Source: Deinococcus planocerae
GTDB lineage: Bacteria > Deinococcota > Deinococci > Deinococcales > Deinococcaceae
Direction of reading: 5' to 3'
NCBI RefSeq assembly: GCF_002869765.1
Contig: NZ_PNOR01000026.1
Span: 1-60,498, forward strand
DNA: 60,498 nt
Shown: positions 28,571 through 37,062 of the stretch, one piece after another
How positions within the stretch are numbered: the first letter of the stretch is position 1
Layout of the letters: every line of letters begins with the position of its first letter
Program-made: the position numbers and the translations under genes
Notes under the pieces: generated by a model
What the model saw: only the letters and a program-made list of their open reading frames with translations
Databases searched by the model: none
Told to the model about the DNA's origin: nothing

Positions 28571-29242
28571 ATGAAGATCGGCATTCTCGGCAGCGGCGTG
28601 GTGGGGCAAGTGATCGGCCAGAAGGTGGCGGAACTCGGGCACGACGTGATGATCGGCACGCGCGACCCCGCCAACCTCGGCGAACCCAGGGGCTGGGCGC
28701 CCAGCCTCGGCGCGTGGCTGGCGGACACGAATGGGCGCGGGAGGGTCGGCACCTTCGCGCAGGCCGCCGCGTACGGCGAACTGCTCGTGAACGCGACGAA
28801 CGGCCTCGCCTCCCTGGATGCCTTGCGACAGGCGGGCGCCCAGCCCCTGGGGAACAAGGTCATGCTCGACCTCGCCAACGAACTCGACGTGTCGCGCGGG
28901 ATGCCGCCGCGCAGCCTCGCCACGGACGACCGCTCGCTCGCCGAGGAGATTCAGGCCGCCTTTCCCGACGTGAGGGTCGTCAAGTCCCTCAACACTATGA
29001 ACGCGAACGTCATGGTGGACCCACGGGCGCTGGCCGGGGGCGACCACACCGTCTTCCTGAGCGGCAACGACGCGGAGGCCAAGGCGCAGGTGGCGGAGTT
29101 GCTGCGTGCGTTCGGCTGGACGGACATCTTCGACCTCGGCGACCTGGGAAGCGCGCGCGGCGTCGAGATGCTGCTGCCGCTGTGGTTGAGGGTGTGGGGA
29201 GGGCTCGGCAACGTGCCCTTCAACTTCAAGATCGTCCGCTGA
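28571..29242 (+). CDS. NADPH-dependent F420 reductase-like NAD(P)-binding protein
   Basis: Encodes 223 residues. The Rossmann motif MKIGILGSGVVGQVIGQKV is followed by IGTRDPANLG, where TRDP is the NADP-phosphate-recognising segment of F420H2:NADP oxidoreductase homologues. KSLNTMNANVMVDP matches the usual lysine-phenylalanine/leucine-asparagine-threonine motif. ATG 28571 is preceded by GGAGG; an earlier ATG at 28559 lies inside the operator. First gene of a TetR-controlled operon. Whether it uses F420 or simply NADPH on a quinone or flavin is not known. Confidence 0.85.
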   Translation: MKIGILGSGVVGQVIGQKVAELGHDVMIGTRDPANLGEPRGWAPSLGAWLADTNGRGRVGTFAQAAAYGELLVNATNGLASLDALRQAGAQPLGNKVMLDLANELDVSRGMPPRSLATDDRSLAEEIQAAFPDVRVVKSLNTMNANVMVDPRALAGGDHTVFLSGNDAEAKAQVAELLRAFGWTDIFDLGDLGSARGVEMLLPLWLRVWGGLGNVPFNFKIVR

Positions 29243-29262
29243 CGCTGGAACGGGAGGACCCC

Positions 29263-29757
29263 ATGACCAGAACGATGAGCCTGCTGCTGCTGACCGCACT
29301 GAGCGTCGCCCCGGCCCAGACCGCCCCACTCACCGAAGCGCAGGCCCGCGCCGCGCTCGACGGCATCTACAAGGGCGACTACCGCGCCGCCTTCGTGGAC
29401 CGACGGCCCGAGCTGTTCTTGCGCCATATCCCCGACGACTTCCAGAGCACCTCCGTCGAGGGCAACCGCTTTGATGCTGCGGCGCTGCGGCAATTTTTCC
29501 CGCAGCAGTTTCAGAACATGGTCCGCACGGTCGAGCACAACGTGACCATCGAGGACGTGGACGTGCTCGCGGACGGCACGGTGTCCGCCATCGTCACGCT
29601 CCACACCCTGATCGAGTTCCGAGGTGCGGGCGGCAGGAACTACCTCGTGAACACCATCGGCACGTACCGCGACGACTGGCAAAACCGCGGCGGCACGTGG
29701 TTCGAGGTGCGCGGCGATCAGCTTCGGAATCAGGTCACGACGGCGCTCAGGCCATAA
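29263..29757 (+). CDS. Secreted SnoaL/NTF2-like protein
   Basis: Encodes 164 residues with a signal peptide (MTRTMSLLLLTALSVAPAQT). The mature part fits the SnoaL-like NTF2 fold: an N-terminal helix pair, FLRHIPDDFQSTSVEG, then strands VTIEDVDVLADGTVSAIVTL and a closing WFEVRGDQL. Such domains bind small hydrophobic ligands or act as isomerases. Second gene of the TetR-controlled operon, 20 bases after the reductase-like gene with GGGAGG upstream. Function in the operon unknown. Confidence 0.75.
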   Translation: MTRTMSLLLLTALSVAPAQTAPLTEAQARAALDGIYKGDYRAAFVDRRPELFLRHIPDDFQSTSVEGNRFDAAALRQFFPQQFQNMVRTVEHNVTIEDVDVLADGTVSAIVTLHTLIEFRGAGGRNYLVNTIGTYRDDWQNRGGTWFEVRGDQLRNQVTTALRP

Positions 29758-29823
29758 CGGTTCGTCGCCCGGGTGCACCGCCTGAACCTCGGCTACGTCC
29801 TGCGCACACCCAAGGAGCACGAC

Positions 29824-30675
29824 ATGCAAGGCAAAACAGTGTTGATCACGGGCGCGACCGGCGGCATCGGCCAGGCTACCGCGCGGGCCCTCGCGCGCCA
29901 GGGGGCCCGGGTGGTGATCGTCGGGCGCGACGCTCGGAAGGCGCAGGCCGTCACCGGGGAATTGCGCGACCAGACGGGCAACGCGGACGTGGACTTTTTG
30001 ATCGCGGACCTCTCCAGCCTCGCGTCGGTGCGCCTGCTCGCGCGGGACTTCAGGGCGAACCATCCTCACCTGCACGTCCTGATCAACAACGCGGGCGGCG
30101 TCAACCAGACGCGGCAGGTCACGCCGGACGGTTATGAGCTGACCTTCGCGGTCAACCACCTCGCGCCCTTCGTGCTGACGCAGGAACTGCTGGGCACGTT
30201 GCGGGCCACGCCGGGCGCGCGGATCGTGAATGTCAGCTCCAGCGCGCAGGCACAGGGGCACATCGACTTCGGCGACCTGATGGGCGAGCGGCGCTATTCG
30301 CCCATGCGGGCGTACTACCAGTCCAAGCTCGCCAACGTGCTGTTCACCTACGAACTCGCGCGGCGGCTGGCGGGTTCCGGGGTCACGGCCAACGCCCTGC
30401 ACCCCGGCGTGGTGAACTCGGGCTTCGGCGGGGACGCGCGCGGCGTGATGGGCCTGGCCATGCGGGCGATCAAGCGCTTCGGCAGCGTGACGCCGGGGGA
30501 GGGGGCGCGCACCTCCGTCTACCTCGCCTCGTCTCCCGAGGTGGAGGGCGTGACGGGCAAATATTTCGAGAAGGAGAAGGCCGTGGCCTCGGGCAAGGAG
30601 TCGTACGACGAGGAGGTCGCGCGCAGGTTGTGGGACGTGAGCGAGCGGCTCGCGCGCAAGGGGGTGGACGCGTGA
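29824..30675 (+). CDS. Short-chain dehydrogenase/reductase (retinol dehydrogenase-like)
   Basis: Encodes 283 residues. The SDR signatures are VLITGATGGIGQATARALA (TGxxxGIG), LINNAGG (NNAG), the serine of NVSSSAQAQG and the catalytic YxxxK in YYQSKLAN. The length and the extended C-terminus resemble the WWOX/RDH group that reduces aldehydes and ketones. ATG 29824 follows AAGGAG. It overlaps the aldo/keto reductase gene by one base (TGATG). With its neighbours it suggests detoxification of carbonyl compounds. Confidence 0.9.
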   Translation: MQGKTVLITGATGGIGQATARALARQGARVVIVGRDARKAQAVTGELRDQTGNADVDFLIADLSSLASVRLLARDFRANHPHLHVLINNAGGVNQTRQVTPDGYELTFAVNHLAPFVLTQELLGTLRATPGARIVNVSSSAQAQGHIDFGDLMGERRYSPMRAYYQSKLANVLFTYELARRLAGSGVTANALHPGVVNSGFGGDARGVMGLAMRAIKRFGSVTPGEGARTSVYLASSPEVEGVTGKYFEKEKAVASGKESYDEEVARRLWDVSERLARKGVDA

Positions 30676-31691
30676 TGCGCTACAAGCTGCTGGGGCGCAG
30701 CGCCCTGCGCGTCTCCGAACTCGCGCTGGGCACCATGACCTTCGGCACGGCGTGGGGCTGGGGCGCGGACGTGGCCGAAAGCCGCCGCATCTTCGACGCC
30801 TACGCGGAGGCGGGCGGCAACTTCATCGACACCGCCAACCGCTACACGGAGGGGGAGAGCGAGCGCTTCGTGGGCGAGTTTCTCCGGGAAGACCGCGAGC
30901 GTTTCGTGCTCGCCACCAAGTACACCCTGTTCACGCGCCGGGGTGATCCCAACGCCAGCGGCAACCACCGCAAGAACCTCGTGCAGGCCCTCGACGCTTC
31001 GCTCAAACGGCTGGGCACCGACTACATCGACCTGTACTGGCTGCACGCCTGGGACTTCACCACCCCCGTGGAGGAGGTCATGCGGGCGCTCGACGATCAG
31101 GTGCGGGCCGGGAAGATCCTGCACGTCGGCGTCTCCGACACGCCCGCGTGGGTCGTCGCGCGCGCCAACACGCTTGCCGAGGAGCGCGGCTGGACCCCCT
31201 TCACGGCCCTGCAAGTCGAGTACAGCCTCATCGAGCGCACCGTCGAGCGCGACCTGTTGCCTATGAGCCGCGCGCTCGGCCTCGCGGTGACGCCGTGGGC
31301 CCCGCTGGCGGGCGGCGCGCTGACGGGCAAGTACACCAGGGGCGAGGGGCAGGGGCGCCTCAAGCCCGGCCAGGCCCGCCTCTCGGAGCGCAACCTCGCC
31401 GTCGCGCGGGAGGTGGACGCGGTGGCCGACGAACTGGGCCGCCCGTCGGCGCACGTCGCGCTCGCCTGGGTGCGCGCTCAACCCGGGACCCTCGTGCCCA
31501 TCGTGGGCGCCACCACGGGCGCGCAGCTTGAGGAAAACCTCGCCGCCCTCGACCTCACGCTCTCGCCCGCGCACCTCGCGCGCCTGAACGAGGTCAGCCG
31601 GATCGACCTCGGCTTCCCGCATCACTTCCTGGACAGCCCCGGCGTGCTGGACGTGGTGTTCGGGGGCCTGCACGACCGGATCGACCGCTGA
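30675..31691 (+). CDS. Aldo/keto reductase
   Basis: Encodes 338 residues, (beta/alpha)8 barrel of the AKR superfamily. Catalytic tetrad elements are visible: FIDTANRYTEGESE (D and Y), VLATKYTL (K) and IDLYWLHAWD (H). The NADPH site is marked by PWAPLAGGALTGKY and GATTGAQLEENLAAL. The start ATG 30675 overlaps the stop of the SDR gene; a longer frame lies inside that gene. Last gene of the TetR-controlled operon, which likely reduces aldehydes or ketones. Confidence 0.92.
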   Translation: MRYKLLGRSALRVSELALGTMTFGTAWGWGADVAESRRIFDAYAEAGGNFIDTANRYTEGESERFVGEFLREDRERFVLATKYTLFTRRGDPNASGNHRKNLVQALDASLKRLGTDYIDLYWLHAWDFTTPVEEVMRALDDQVRAGKILHVGVSDTPAWVVARANTLAEERGWTPFTALQVEYSLIERTVERDLLPMSRALGLAVTPWAPLAGGALTGKYTRGEGQGRLKPGQARLSERNLAVAREVDAVADELGRPSAHVALAWVRAQPGTLVPIVGATTGAQLEENLAALDLTLSPAHLARLNEVSRIDLGFPHHFLDSPGVLDVVFGGLHDRIDR

Positions 31692-31857
31692 GAGGAGGAC
31701 GCCCCCATCGGTGGGAGTGATGCGGGGAGGCTGCTCCCAGCCGCACAGGGAAGGCGCTTCACAAGAGCGGATCAGCAGGAGAGCCGGGGCGTCTGCTGGC
31801 GATCTGGAAGGGTGGGAGCGGGCGGACCGGAGCCCCGGGCTGCGGCTTCGCCGTGCC

Positions 31858-31886
31858 TTGACATCTCACTGAGATGCCAGTACGGT
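31858..31886 (+). promoter_or_regulatory. Promoter of the apiose-type operon with palindromic operator
   Basis: TTGACA (31858-31863) and TACGGT (31881-31886) are 17 bases apart. Overlapping the -35 and spacer is CATCTCACTGAGATG (31862-31876), a perfect palindrome with seven-base arms around one base. A repressor bound there would exclude RNA polymerase. The start codon of the binding-protein gene is about 90 bases downstream. The GntR regulator at the end of the cluster is the obvious candidate, but this is inference. Confidence 0.7.
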
Positions 31887-31977
31887 AGACGAGCAACATA
31901 ACCCGGTTCCACGCTTTGTGACGTGCCTATTCCGTCGCCCGACTGGCCCCCCGGGGCCACGCGGCGCAGGGGGTTTT

Positions 31978-33072
31978 ATGCGGCAGGGCGTTCGTCGTTC
32001 GGTTCGGTCGGCCTCCCGTCTCGCGTGCGTGCCGCTCACGGTGGCGCTCGCCGCGTTCGGGTTCTCGGGGGTGGAGCGGGCGGGGGCGCAGCAGACCCCG
32101 AATCCCACGGCCCAGCCCGCCCGGCAGCAGACCACCGCGGTGCCGGGGGCACGCGGCAAGCGGGTCTGCTTCGCGTACCAGGACCTGGAGACCGAGTTCT
32201 GGGTGGCGGGGCATACCTCGATCCTGCGCTCGGCGCAGACCCAGGGCGTGCAGGTGATCGAGCGCAACGCCAACGAGGACGCCAACCGCCAGCTCGAACA
32301 GGTCCGCGACTGCATCTCGCAGCGGGTGGACGGCATCATCATCATCCCGCAGGACGGGGCGAGCGCCGTGACCATCGCGCAGGCGGCCAACCGCGCGGGC
32401 ATCCCCATCGGCATCTTCAACCGCCCGCCCGCCAACAACAACGCCCGGGCGATCACCGTCGTGGCCGACAACTACGCGATCTCGGTCGCGGCGATGGAGC
32501 ACATGGCGAGTCAGGCGCAGCGGCTGGGGCGGCAGGTCAAGCCCCTCATCCTGGTGGGCGACCTCGGCGACCCCAACGCCGTCGAGCGCAAGCGCGGCTT
32601 CGACGCGGTGATCGCCAAGTACCCGAACGTCTTTTCCCGGCCCATCGAGGTCGCTACCCGCTGGGACGCCGCGACCGCCCTCGCCGGGCTGCAAAACGCG
32701 ATGCAGGCGAACCCGGACGTGGGGCTGATCTTCACCTCGTCGGACTTCATGTACCCGCAGATTCGCGCGGTGCTGCAACCGCTCGGGAAGTGGCAGCCCA
32801 TCGGCAACCCCAACCACATCATCTTGGGCGGGGTGGACGGCGACTCGACCGCCTGCGGCCTGATGCGCCAGCGGTACGTGGACGCGACCGGCGTGCAGGA
32901 CCTCTTCTTTGAGGCCGACGCCGTGCTCACCGCCGTGCTGCGCGCCGCCGTCGCCCGGACCCCGCAACCCAACCAGCGCATCAACGACCCCGGCTTCGCC
33001 CTCACCCAGGCGAACATCGGCACGATGGCGAACCGCATGTGGGGCTGCGTGGTCCCGCCGCCCCGCCGCTGA
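31978..33072 (+). CDS. Sugar ABC transporter periplasmic-binding protein (ribose/apiose type)
   Basis: Encodes 364 residues. A signal peptide (about 1-36, core ACVPLTVALAAFGF) is followed by a proline/glutamine-rich linker and a periplasmic-binding domain of the RbsB class. Features include VCFAYQDLETEFWVAGHTSI, QRVDGIIIIPQDG, AGIPIGIFNRPP and GGVDGDSTACGLM. ATG 31978 has AGGGGG upstream; the longer frame begins in the untranslated leader. It captures a sugar for the permease/ATPase genes downstream. Given the catabolic genes, D-apiose is the suggested ligand. A strong terminator hairpin follows it. Confidence 0.9.
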   Translation: MRQGVRRSVRSASRLACVPLTVALAAFGFSGVERAGAQQTPNPTAQPARQQTTAVPGARGKRVCFAYQDLETEFWVAGHTSILRSAQTQGVQVIERNANEDANRQLEQVRDCISQRVDGIIIIPQDGASAVTIAQAANRAGIPIGIFNRPPANNNARAITVVADNYAISVAAMEHMASQAQRLGRQVKPLILVGDLGDPNAVERKRGFDAVIAKYPNVFSRPIEVATRWDAATALAGLQNAMQANPDVGLIFTSSDFMYPQIRAVLQPLGKWQPIGNPNHIILGGVDGDSTACGLMRQRYVDATGVQDLFFEADAVLTAVLRAAVARTPQPNQRINDPGFALTQANIGTMANRMWGCVVPPPRR

Positions 33073-33081
33073 GCGTCGCCG

Positions 33082-33109
33082 CGCGCCCCGGCACGGTGGG
33101 GCGCGTTTT
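33082..33109 (+). terminator. Hairpin terminator/attenuator after the binding-protein gene
   Basis: CGCGCCCC and GGGGCGCG form a perfect eight-base stem around an eight-base loop, followed by TTTT. It begins ten bases after the stop codon. Because the permease genes continue on the same strand 370 bases later, it may act as a partial terminator raising binding-protein mRNA over transporter mRNA, or the permease genes may have their own promoter. Confidence 0.75.
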
Positions 33110-33476
33110 CCTCGGAGAGTTGAGGTGGGGAGGGCGTGGCATTTCCCCCTCTTCCCACAAACGCTTGATGTGAATTACGGATGGGCAGACGAGGCTTACA
33201 AAACCGTTTTCTTCGTCTGGCGTAAGGGCGAGCTTCGCCCGCCACCCCCCTCCCCAGCCCTCTCCTGCGGAGCTGTGCCAGTCCCCCGCAAGGGGAGAGG
33301 GAGCAAAAGGACAAGCCCAGCCGGCTTTCTTCTTCTTGCATATCAGGCGTCACAAGGGGAGAAGCAGAAAACAAGCTCGTGGTCATGGGAGGAACGCTCC
33401 TCTCACCGTGCCAACGGCCCGCGTCTATCCCGCGAAAGGTGGTCCCGCGCATGAACCGACAGCGGTCGGAGGTTCC
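33110..33476. repeat. Intergenic region with inverted repeats
   Basis: About 370 bases without a gene. Two hairpins stand out. CAGACGA near 33185 pairs with TCGTCTG near 33215. CCCTCTCC-GCGG (33258-33270) pairs with CCGC-GGGGAGAGGG (33286-33301). The second has the look of a short dispersed intergenic repeat of the kind common in Deinococcus, but only one copy is in this window. No promoter was assigned for the permease gene. Confidence 0.45.
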
Positions 33477-34556
33477 ATGAACGACTCCAGCGCCTCCTTG
33501 CCGAGTGCCGAATCCGGACGGACGGCGTGGTGGACGCGGCTGCTGCTGAGCGAATACTTCGTCCTGTACCTCACCCTCGCGTACTTCGTGGCGCTGCTGC
33601 CCTTCATTCCGGTGATGGGCACCCCCGGCAACCTGGAAAACGTCCTGTCGAACGTGTGGCCGCTCCTCGCCGTGGCGGTCGGGCAGACCTTCGTATTGAT
33701 CGTGGCGGGGATCGACCTGTCGCAGACCGCGGTGATGAGCCTCACCTCGGTCGTGAGCGCGGCCTTCATGACGACGGCACTCCAGGCCGTGCAGTTCAGC
33801 AGCAGCCCGCTGTGGGGCTGGTTCCTGCGCGAGTCGGGGGGGCCGCTGGGGGGCACCGGGCTCGGGGTGGTCGTCGGCATCCTCGCCATGCTGCTCGCCG
33901 GGGCCTTGATCGGGCTGATCAACGGGCTCTCGATCACCCGGCTGCGGATGCCGCCCTTCATGGTCACGCTGGTGACGGTGACGTTCTTCGCGGCCTTCGC
34001 CCTGTGGCTCACGAAGTCGGAGAACATCATCAACCTGCCGGGCGCCTACACCGCCATCGGGACGGAGGGTTTCGGCGCCTTGTCGTACGCCCTGCTGATC
34101 TCGGGGGGGCTCGCGGTCCTCGCGCACCTGCTGCTGTCGCGCACGGTGCTGGGGCGGTGGCTGTACGCGACGGGCGCGAACGCGGTCACGGCGCGGGTTT
34201 CCGGCGTGCCCGTGGACCGGGTGGTCGTCTTCGCGTACGTCTTCAGCGGGGTGTGCGCCGCCGTGGGCTCGCTGCTGTACTCCACCCGCCTCCAGATGGG
34301 CCGCCCGACCCTGGGCGCCGACCTCCTGCTCGACGTGATCGGCGCGACCGTGATCGGCGGGACGAGCCTCTTTGGCGGCAAGGGCAAGGTGCTGTGGACC
34401 TTTTTCGGGGTGCTGTTCTTCGTGCTGCTGAGCAACTCGCTCAACCTCCTCAACCTCAACTCGTACGCGGTGAGCATCGTCAAGGGGGCCGTCATCCTCC
34501 TCGCGGCGGGGCTCGACGTGGCGAGGACGCGCCTGGCGCGGCGGGCGGGGGCGTGA
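33477..34556 (+). CDS. Sugar ABC transporter permease, RbsC type (first)
   Basis: Encodes 359 residues with eight to ten membrane segments. AVAVGQTFVLIVAGIDLSQT is the conserved ribose-permease segment (GID-L-S/V). GLINGLSITRLRMPPFMVTL and GATVIGGTSLFGGKGKVLWT are family signatures. ATG 33477 follows GGAGG. It overlaps the ATPase gene by one base. With the second RbsC-type permease it likely forms a heterodimeric channel for a pentose-like sugar. Confidence 0.92.
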   Translation: MNDSSASLPSAESGRTAWWTRLLLSEYFVLYLTLAYFVALLPFIPVMGTPGNLENVLSNVWPLLAVAVGQTFVLIVAGIDLSQTAVMSLTSVVSAAFMTTALQAVQFSSSPLWGWFLRESGGPLGGTGLGVVVGILAMLLAGALIGLINGLSITRLRMPPFMVTLVTVTFFAAFALWLTKSENIINLPGAYTAIGTEGFGALSYALLISGGLAVLAHLLLSRTVLGRWLYATGANAVTARVSGVPVDRVVVFAYVFSGVCAAVGSLLYSTRLQMGRPTLGADLLLDVIGATVIGGTSLFGGKGKVLWTFFGVLFFVLLSNSLNLLNLNSYAVSIVKGAVILLAAGLDVARTRLARRAGA

Positions 34557-36055
34557 TGGCGTTCCTGGAGATGCGGGACATCTCCAAGAGCTTCTTCGGC
34601 GTGCCCGTGTTGCGGGGGGTGAACCTCTCGCTCAACTCCGGCGGGGCGCTGGGGCTCATCGGTGAGAACGGGGCGGGCAAGAGCACCCTGATGAACATCC
34701 TGGGCGGGGTGGTGCCGCAGGACGCGGGCACGATGACGCTGGGCGGGGAGCCCTACGCGCCGCGCGGGCCGAACGAGGCCGCCGCCCGTGGGGTGGCCTT
34801 CATTCACCAGGAACTCAACCTCTTCCCGAACCTGACGGTCGCGGAGAACCTGTTCGTGGGCGGCTTTCCGCGGGACCGCCTGGGCTTCATCCGGGGACGC
34901 GAGATGCGGGCGAAGGCCCGGGAACTGCTGGCCGCCGTCAACCTCGACGTGTCGCCCGACCTCACGGTGGAGCGGTTGTCACCGGGCGAGCGGCAGCTCG
35001 TGGAGATCGCCTCGGCCCTGGGCACGGACGCCCGGCTGCTGATTTTCGACGAGCCCACGACCTCCCTCACGAACCGGGAGACCGACCGGCTGTTCGCCCT
35101 CATCGGGCGCCTACGCGGCGAGGGGCGCGGGGTGATCTACATCTCGCACATCCTGGGGGACGTGCGCGAGCTCTGCGACTCCCTGCTCGTGCTGCGGGAT
35201 GGGGCGGTCGTGGCGGGCGGGCCGATGGGTGACTTCACCGTCCCCCGGATGATCTCGGCGATGGTGGGCCGCTCGCTCGACCAGCTTTACCCGCCGCGGG
35301 AGGCGGCCCCCGGGTCGGAGGTCGTGTTGCGGGCGCGGAGCGTCTCTCAGCGCGGGGTCGTGGAGGACGTGTCGCTCGACGTGCGGGCCGGGGAGGTCGT
35401 GGGCCTCTTCGGGCTGATGGGCGCCGGGCGCAGCGAACTCGCGCGCATCCTCTTCGGGCTCGACGGGTTCGAGCGCGGCGAGATCGAGATCGCGGGCGAG
35501 GTGCAGAGGAAACACACCCCGGAGGCGCGGGTGCGCGCGGGGATGGCCTTCGTGACCGAGAATCGGCGCGAGGAAGGCCTGTTGATGGACCACCCGGTCC
35601 TCGACAACCTCGGGCTGGCGAGCCTGCGGCGGTTTGCGACGGGGGGCTCGCTGCGACCGGCGCACCTCGGGCGGGAGGCGCGGGGGGTGGCGAACGCGCT
35701 GCGGCTGCGGGCGGGGCGGCTGGAGGCGCAGCCTGTCCGCAGCCTGTCGGGCGGCAACCAGCAGAAGACGGTCGTGGGGAAGTGGCTGCTGAACGAGCCG
35801 CGCGTCTTCATCCTCGACGAGCCGACCCGCGGGGTGGACGTGGGCGCCAAATACGAGATTTACACCCTCGTCAACGACCTCGCCGCGAAAGGAGCGGGCA
35901 TCCTGATGATCTCGTCGGAGCTGGAGGAGTTGCTGGGCATGTGTGACCGCGTGCTCGTCATGGCGAACGGCGAGGTGCGGGCCGAGTTCGCCCGTTCCGA
36001 GTTCGACCGCACCCGCATCCTGGCGAGCGCCTTCCGCGAGGGGGTGGGCGCGTGA
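34556..36055 (+). CDS. Sugar ABC transporter ATP-binding protein (RbsA/MglA type)
   Basis: Encodes 499 residues, a tandem of two ABC domains. The first has Walker A GENGAGKST (about 38-46), the signature LSPGERQLVEIA and Walker B LLIFDEPT. The second has the degenerate Walker A GLMGAGRSE usual for RbsA, signature LSGGNQQKTVVGKWL and Walker B VFILDEPTRGVDVG. It energises sugar import at the cytoplasmic face. It overlaps both flanking permease genes (TGATG and GTGA), an arrangement typical of CUT2 transporters. Confidence 0.94.
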   Translation: MAFLEMRDISKSFFGVPVLRGVNLSLNSGGALGLIGENGAGKSTLMNILGGVVPQDAGTMTLGGEPYAPRGPNEAAARGVAFIHQELNLFPNLTVAENLFVGGFPRDRLGFIRGREMRAKARELLAAVNLDVSPDLTVERLSPGERQLVEIASALGTDARLLIFDEPTTSLTNRETDRLFALIGRLRGEGRGVIYISHILGDVRELCDSLLVLRDGAVVAGGPMGDFTVPRMISAMVGRSLDQLYPPREAAPGSEVVLRARSVSQRGVVEDVSLDVRAGEVVGLFGLMGAGRSELARILFGLDGFERGEIEIAGEVQRKHTPEARVRAGMAFVTENRREEGLLMDHPVLDNLGLASLRRFATGGSLRPAHLGREARGVANALRLRAGRLEAQPVRSLSGGNQQKTVVGKWLLNEPRVFILDEPTRGVDVGAKYEIYTLVNDLAAKGAGILMISSELEELLGMCDRVLVMANGEVRAEFARSEFDRTRILASAFREGVGA

Positions 36056-37062
36056 CGACGACCCGATCTGCCCCCACGGTGAACCGGGCGAACGTGCGGC
36101 TGTGGCTGCTCCGGAACGCGCCCCTCTTGCTGTTCGTCCTCACCTTCCTGATCTTCGGGCTGCTCTCGGACCGCTTCCTGCAATACGCCAACCTCGAAAA
36201 CATCGTCAAGCAGGCGTCCTACATCGGCATCGTCGCGGTCGGGATGACCTTCGTGATCCTGACGGGTGGGATCGACCTCAGCGTGGGCTCGCTGATGTAC
36301 CTCTCGGCGGCCTTCGCGGGGACCTTCCTGCTGGGCGGGAGTCTGCCGATCCCGCTCGCCGTCGTGCTGCTGCTCGTCTTCGGGATGGCGGCGGGGCTGG
36401 TGAACGCGCTGGCGATCACGCGGCTGCGGATCGTGCCCTTCATCGTGACGCTGGCGACCCTCGCCATCTTCAAGGGGGTGGGGCTGACCGTCACCCAGTC
36501 GCGCGCCGTGAACTTCCCGCCGGAGATCCTCGCGGTCGGCACCACGCGCCTGCTCGGCGTGCCGACGCCCATCGTGATCTTCGGGCTCGTCGTCCTGATC
36601 GCCTGGGTCGTGCTGAACCGGACGCCGTTCGGGCGCCACGTCTACGCGGTCGGCGCGGACCCCGAGGCAGCGAAGAAGGCGGGGATCAACGTGGACCGGG
36701 TGCTGCTCACGGTGTACATCATCTCGGGGATGTGCGCGGCGCTGGGCGGGCTCGTCCTCGTCGGGCAGTTCGGGATCGTGAACGCGGGCTTCGGGGAGGG
36801 GGACGAGTTCGACGCCATCGCGGCGGTCGTGCTGGGCGGCGCGAGCCTCTTCGGCGGGCGCGGCACGGTTTTTCCGGGGACGGTCCTGGGGGCGGTCCTC
36901 GTGCAGATGGTGACGGCGGGGCTGATCTTCACGCAGGTGGACATCTACCTCCAGCCCCTCGTGTTCGCGGCGATCATCTACCTCGCGGTCCTCACCGACA
37001 GCCAACGCACGCTGCTCCTGACGCGCCTCACCCGGCGGAACATCCGGCAGGTGCGGTCGTGA
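36052..37062 (+). CDS. Sugar ABC transporter permease, RbsC type (second)
   Basis: Encodes 336 residues from GTG 36052. About nine membrane segments; AVGMTFVILTGGIDLSVGSL and GLVNALAITRLRIVPFIVTL are diagnostic, and AVVLGGASLFGGRGTVFPGT lies near the end. It overlaps the ATPase gene upstream and the lactonase-like gene downstream by four bases each. The direct coupling of transport to the catabolic genes supports one dedicated pathway. Confidence 0.93.
   Translation: MTTTRSAPTVNRANVRLWLLRNAPLLLFVLTFLIFGLLSDRFLQYANLENIVKQASYIGIVAVGMTFVILTGGIDLSVGSLMYLSAAFAGTFLLGGSLPIPLAVVLLLVFGMAAGLVNALAITRLRIVPFIVTLATLAIFKGVGLTVTQSRAVNFPPEILAVGTTRLLGVPTPIVIFGLVVLIAWVVLNRTPFGRHVYAVGADPEAAKKAGINVDRVLLTVYIISGMCAALGGLVLVGQFGIVNAGFGEGDEFDAIAAVVLGGASLFGGRGTVFPGTVLGAVLVQMVTAGLIFTQVDIYLQPLVFAAIIYLAVLTDSQRTLLLTRLTRRNIRQVRS

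Noticed and set aside
33110..33476. Short frames in the gap before the RbsC-type permease as a small gene
   Set aside because: Frames run through inverted repeats with no start signal; better explained as non-coding or repeat DNA.
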